From NCBI GenBank assembly GCA_020629995.1, contig JAHDCH010000002.1, positions 24,018-33,558 on the forward strand: 9,541 nt of DNA. Reading direction: 5' to 3'. Both the position numbers and the translations under genes were made by a program. Positions 6,960 through 9,541 of this stretch are shown here, one piece after another (the first letter of the stretch is position 1; every line of letters starts with the position of its first letter). The notes under the pieces were generated by a model that did no database searches, had not been told where the DNA came from, and saw nothing but the letters and a program-made list of their open reading frames with translations. The stretch comes from Pseudaestuariivita sp. (lineage in GTDB: Bacteria; Pseudomonadota; Alphaproteobacteria; Rhodobacterales; Rhodobacteraceae).

Positions 6960-7631
6960 ATGACTGACGGCGGCGCACCAGAGGGGCTTGAATGGCGCGC
7001 GGGCGATGTGCCCGTCTCGCCCCGGTTTGACGATCCGTATTATTCGCTGGACGACGGGTTGGCCGAGACGTGCCACACCTTTCTGGCAGGCAATGACCTG
7101 CCCGCGCGGCTGGCGCCGGGGTTTCACATTGCCGAGCTGGGATTCGGAACGGGGCTGAACCTGCTGGCGGCCCTGCGCATGTGGCGCGAGGCGGGCGTGA
7201 CCGGGCCACTGAGGTTCACCACCTTCGAGGCCTTTCCGCTGAGCGGCGGCGATATGGCCCGCGCGCAGGCCGCCTTTGCAGGCGTGGCGACCGAGGCCGA
7301 AGCCATTGCGCCGTATCTGGGGCAGACCCGGTTCGAAACGGATGAGCTGGTGTTCGAGATGGTCGTCGGAGACGCACGGCAGACGCTGGCGGGCTGGCAC
7401 GGAAAGGCCGACGCGTGGTTCCTGGATGGCTTTTCGCCCGCCAAGAACCCCGAACTGTGGGGCGAGAACCTGATGGCCGAGGTCGCACGGCACACGGCAG
7501 AGGGCGGGACGGCGGCGACCTACACGGCGGCCGGACACGTGCGCCGCGCGCTGGAGGCGGCAGGGTTCGAGGTGACCCGCGCGCCGGGATACGGCCGCAA
7601 GAGGCACATGACGCGGGCGCGTCTGAGATGA
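6960..7631 (+). CDS. mnmD: tRNA 5-aminomethyl(-2-thio)uridine-34 methyltransferase MnmD
   Basis: This 223-residue protein is the SAM-dependent methyltransferase half of MnmC, which methylates the aminomethyl group at the tRNA wobble uridine to form mnm5(s2)U. The N-terminal FDDPYYSLDDGLAET (23-37) resembles the MnmC substrate-side motif. ELGFGTGLN (59-67) is the SAM-binding loop, followed by FEAFPLS (89-95). FLDGFSPAKNPELW (154-167) is nearly the same as in E. coli MnmC, and YTAAGHVRRAL and GYGRKRHM (210-217) complete the C-terminal signature. At about 225 residues it is a stand-alone domain with no fused oxidase; the candidate oxidase is encoded divergently. No strong ribosome-binding site precedes the ATG. 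The stop overlaps the start of the next gene by four bases, so the permease is probably cotranslated with it. Identification is strong from several independent motifs. Confidence 0.93.
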   Translation: MTDGGAPEGLEWRAGDVPVSPRFDDPYYSLDDGLAETCHTFLAGNDLPARLAPGFHIAELGFGTGLNLLAALRMWREAGVTGPLRFTTFEAFPLSGGDMARAQAAFAGVATEAEAIAPYLGQTRFETDELVFEMVVGDARQTLAGWHGKADAWFLDGFSPAKNPELWGENLMAEVARHTAEGGTAATYTAAGHVRRALEAAGFEVTRAPGYGRKRHMTRARLR

Positions 7632-8503
7632 GCGCGCCGCAGAACACCCAGGCCGGGATCGCGCTGATGGTGCTGACCTCGCTGGTCTTCGCCTGTCAGG
7701 ACGGCATTTCGCGCCATCTGGCCGAGACGTACAACACGCCCATGGTCGTAACGATCCGCTACTGGTTCTTTGGCCTGTTCGTGATCGCCCTGTCGGCGCG
7801 GCACACAGGCGGGCTCAGGGCCGTGATGCGCTCGGCCCGGCCTGGGGTGCAGGTGTTGCGCGGGTTGATCCTGGCGGTTGAGATCAACGTGATGGTCTTT
7901 GCCTTTACCAAGCTGGGGCTGATCGAGGCGCATGCCATCTTTGCCGCCTATCCGCTGTTGGTCGCCGCCATGTCGGGCCCGCTACTGGGCGAGACGGTGG
8001 GATGGCGGCGCTGGGCTGCGATCGGGGCGGGCTTTGCCGGTATGCTGATTGTGCTGCAACCGGGGAGCGGTGTCTTTTCGGTCTGGTCGCTGGTGCCTGT
8101 CTGCTCGGCCACGTTGTTTGCGCTGTACAACCTGCTCACACGGCTGGTGACGCGCGAAGACAGCGCAGCGACGGCCTTTTTCTACACCGGGACGGTGGGC
8201 GCGCTGGCGCTGACCCCGGTGGGCCTGTGGCTGTGGGAGCCGATGGCAGCAGGCGATTGGGGCTGGATGGCCTTGCTGTGCCTGACGGGTGCGGGCGGGC
8301 ACTGGCTGCTGATCAAGGCGCTGGAGCTGGCCGAGGCGAGCGTGCTCCAGCCCTTTGCCTATTTCCAGATGGTGTTCGGGGCCTGCGTGGGATTGATCGT
8401 GTTCAGCGAGGTCCTGCGACCCGCGCTGGTGGCCGGAGCGGGCGTGATCATCGCGGCGGGCCTGTTCACCCTGTGGCGCGAACGGGTGGCGCGGGGCGGC
8501 TGA
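7628..8503 (+). CDS. EamA/DMT-superfamily permease
   Basis: The 291-residue inner-membrane protein has about ten predicted transmembrane segments in two EamA repeats. The first repeat spans roughly residues 10-140. It contains FACQDGISRHLAE (18-30) and ends with IEAHAIFAAYPLLVAAMSG and a GETVGWRRWAAIGAGFAG motif typical of the family. The second repeat contains LLIKALELAEASVLQPFAYF, which repeats the same helix 4 pattern. Members of this group in alphaproteobacteria are drug/metabolite transporters, often of unknown substrate. The ATG at 7628 overlaps the mnmD stop (ATGA), and the longer upstream reading in this frame is only the shadow of mnmD. It is the last gene of the rightward operon, ending seven bases before a strong hairpin. 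The pairing of MnmC halves with permeases on both sides is noted as a finding. Confidence 0.9.
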   Translation: MSAPQNTQAGIALMVLTSLVFACQDGISRHLAETYNTPMVVTIRYWFFGLFVIALSARHTGGLRAVMRSARPGVQVLRGLILAVEINVMVFAFTKLGLIEAHAIFAAYPLLVAAMSGPLLGETVGWRRWAAIGAGFAGMLIVLQPGSGVFSVWSLVPVCSATLFALYNLLTRLVTREDSAATAFFYTGTVGALALTPVGLWLWEPMAAGDWGWMALLCLTGAGGHWLLIKALELAEASVLQPFAYFQMVFGACVGLIVFSEVLRPALVAGAGVIIAAGLFTLWRERVARGG

Positions 8504-8509
8504 CTGCGC

Positions 8510-8532
8510 ACGATTTTTCGGCGAAAAATCGT
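8510..8532. terminator. Hairpin between convergent genes, likely bidirectional terminator
   Basis: The arms ACGATTTTTC (8510-8519) and GAAAAATCGT (8523-8532) are perfectly complementary over 10 bp with a three-base loop. The hairpin fills the 34-base gap between the plus-strand permease stop (8501-8503) and the minus-strand transglycosylase stop (8538-8540). Being a palindrome, it can act on both strands. It lacks the usual U-run after the stem; the T and A runs lie inside the arms. Position and perfect symmetry favour a terminator. Confidence 0.75.
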
Positions 8533-8537
8533 TGGGA

Positions 8538-9541
8538 TCAGCGAGAGACGGGCAAAAGAGTGCTGCCTTTCAGCTCGGCCGAGAAGGGCACGGGGTGCGG
8601 GTCAAGCCCGAGCCGGGCCCGGTAGACCGGCAGGCTTTCGGCGACACGCATCACGTAGTTGCGGGTTTCCGAGAACGGGATTTTCTCGATCCAGTCGATG
8701 ATATCCGCGCCGCGGCGGCGCGGGTCGCCACGCTGGTCCATCCAGCGGATCGGGCGTCCCGGCCCGGCGTTGTAGCCCGCCGACATCATCACCACGTTGC
8801 CGCCAAACTGGCGCGCCAGGCCTTCCAGGTATTTGGCCCCGAGGGTGGCGTTATAGGTGTAATCGCTCAGCAGCCGGTCGCCGCTGTAGGACAGGCCCAG
8901 ATCACGGCTCACGTCGCGCGCGGTGCCGGGCATCAGCTGCATCAGCCCCCGCGCCCCCGCGCCGGACACAACGACCGGGTCAAATTCGCTTTCGCGCCGA
9001 GAGATCGCCAGAACCATTTCAAGAGGCACGGGATGGGGCATCTCGGCCACAGGATGCAGAGCATAATAAGGCCCCGGGATCTCGTGACCGGCCTGGGCCG
9101 CACGTTTGCCGACCATCACCTGGATATGGGGCTGTTTCAGCACCATCAGCAGATCGCCCAGCTGGCCGGCCTCGGTCCGGGACAGCCGTTCGGTGAGATG
9201 CGTGAAAAAGCGCTCGGACAGGGTCAGCTCGTCCGAGGCCAGCAGAAGGATCGCCGCCTTGAACACGGTGGTGCCGCGGAAGGCGGCATTTTGCCAGGGC
9301 GGGAAGTCTTCGCGCCCGGAAAGCCGCGGGTCGGGCGCAACGCCCGCCTTTTCGGCCGCCAGGAGACCGTAGAACGACGTCTGGAACGCCGCCCCGTCGG
9401 TATAGGCGGCTTTGGCGGCGGCGCTGTCGCCCATCGCCTCGTAGGCGCGGCCACGCCAGTATCCGGCGCGGCCCTTCGAGATGGGCGAGGTCACGTTGGC
9501 ATCCAGCCGGTCGAAATGCGCCAGAGCCTGTTTGGGCCGGT
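8538..9541 (-). CDS. Soluble lytic murein transglycosylase (Slt family), N-terminus outside window
   Basis: The visible 333 residues are the C-terminal part of a periplasmic enzyme that cleaves peptidoglycan between N-acetylmuramic acid and N-acetylglucosamine with 1,6-anhydro product. The first visible part is helical and alanine-rich (about 9541-9050), as in the superhelical domain of Slt70. The catalytic SLT domain follows: SRRESEFDP with the catalytic glutamate (codon 8991-8993), GARGLMQLMPGTA, and the YNAGPGR motif. The frame stays open to the edge with plausible residues (RPKQALAHFDRLDAN) before a GTG at 9494, so that GTG is internal and the gene continues beyond 9541. Signal peptide and true start cannot be seen. 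It ends next to the hairpin at 8510-8532 and is convergent with the permease, so it is an independent unit. Confidence in the family is high. Confidence 0.93.
   Translation of the reverse strand, partial: RPKQALAHFDRLDANVTSPISKGRAGYWRGRAYEAMGDSAAAKAAYTDGAAFQTSFYGLLAAEKAGVAPDPRLSGREDFPPWQNAAFRGTTVFKAAILLLASDELTLSERFFTHLTERLSRTEAGQLGDLLMVLKQPHIQVMVGKRAAQAGHEIPGPYYALHPVAEMPHPVPLEMVLAISRRESEFDPVVVSGAGARGLMQLMPGTARDVSRDLGLSYSGDRLLSDYTYNATLGAKYLEGLARQFGGNVVMMSAGYNAGPGRPIRWMDQRGDPRRRGADIIDWIEKIPFSETRNYVMRVAESLPVYRARLGLDPHPVPFSAELKGSTLLPVSR

Noticed and set aside
6426..7607. Minus-strand frame crossing the oxidoreductase/mnmD junction
   Set aside because: It is a shadow frame; MnmD on the plus strand has multiple conserved motifs in the same interval.
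9492..9494. GTG as the true start of the lytic transglycosylase
   Set aside because: The frame remains open upstream to the window edge with plausible helical sequence, and a start here would lack a signal peptide and most of the superhelical domain.

Overview
The window is GC-rich, densely packed bacterial DNA. Gene content and style (strong G/C bias at third codon positions, ATGA overlaps, a cis-3-hydroxyproline dehydratase of the Labrenzia type, a split MnmC system) suggest an alphaproteobacterium of the Rhodobacteraceae/Roseobacter kind. That placement is an inference; no rRNA or other taxonomic marker is present. There are nine protein genes: eight complete and one cut by the right edge.

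Left block (1-4995, all plus strand) looks like an accessory catabolic cluster. It has a zinc-free medium-chain dehydrogenase/quinone-oxidoreductase-like enzyme (1-1077), then a 325-base stretch with no convincing gene but a perfect 12-base palindrome of LacI-operator style. Two tandem enolase-superfamily (mandelate racemase/muconate lactonizing) enzymes follow (1403-2509 and 2543-3658), then a class III PLP aminotransferase of the glutamate-1-semialdehyde aminomutase type (3721-4995). The first enolase-family enzyme matches what I recall of cis-3-hydroxy-L-proline dehydratase, including the catalytic lysine pair K165/K265. The second keeps all catalytic and metal residues, but its substrate cannot be read from sequence. 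A C2-epimerase feeding the dehydratase is one testable idea. Reductase and transport genes expected for such a pathway are not in the window.

Middle block (4992-8503) is a nearly mirror-symmetric divergent pair of two-gene operons. On the minus strand a DAO-family FAD oxidoreductase resembling the C-terminal half of MnmC (5855-6925) is followed, with ATGA overlap, by an EamA/DMT permease (4992-5858). On the plus strand MnmD, the methyltransferase half of MnmC (6960-7631), is followed, again with ATGA overlap, by a second EamA/DMT permease (7628-8503). Only 34 bases separate the two starts. The two halves of the wobble-uridine enzyme MnmC thus appear to be separate genes on opposite strands. 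A GNRA-capped hairpin abuts the start codon of the minus-strand permease and could make its translation depend on the upstream gene.

Right edge: a perfect 10-bp-stem hairpin (8510-8532) lies between the convergent ends of the plus-strand permease and a minus-strand soluble lytic murein transglycosylase (8538 to beyond 9541, N-terminus missing). The other convergent junction (4992-4995) has overlapping stop codons and no terminator. No tRNA, rRNA, mobile element or CRISPR array is visible.
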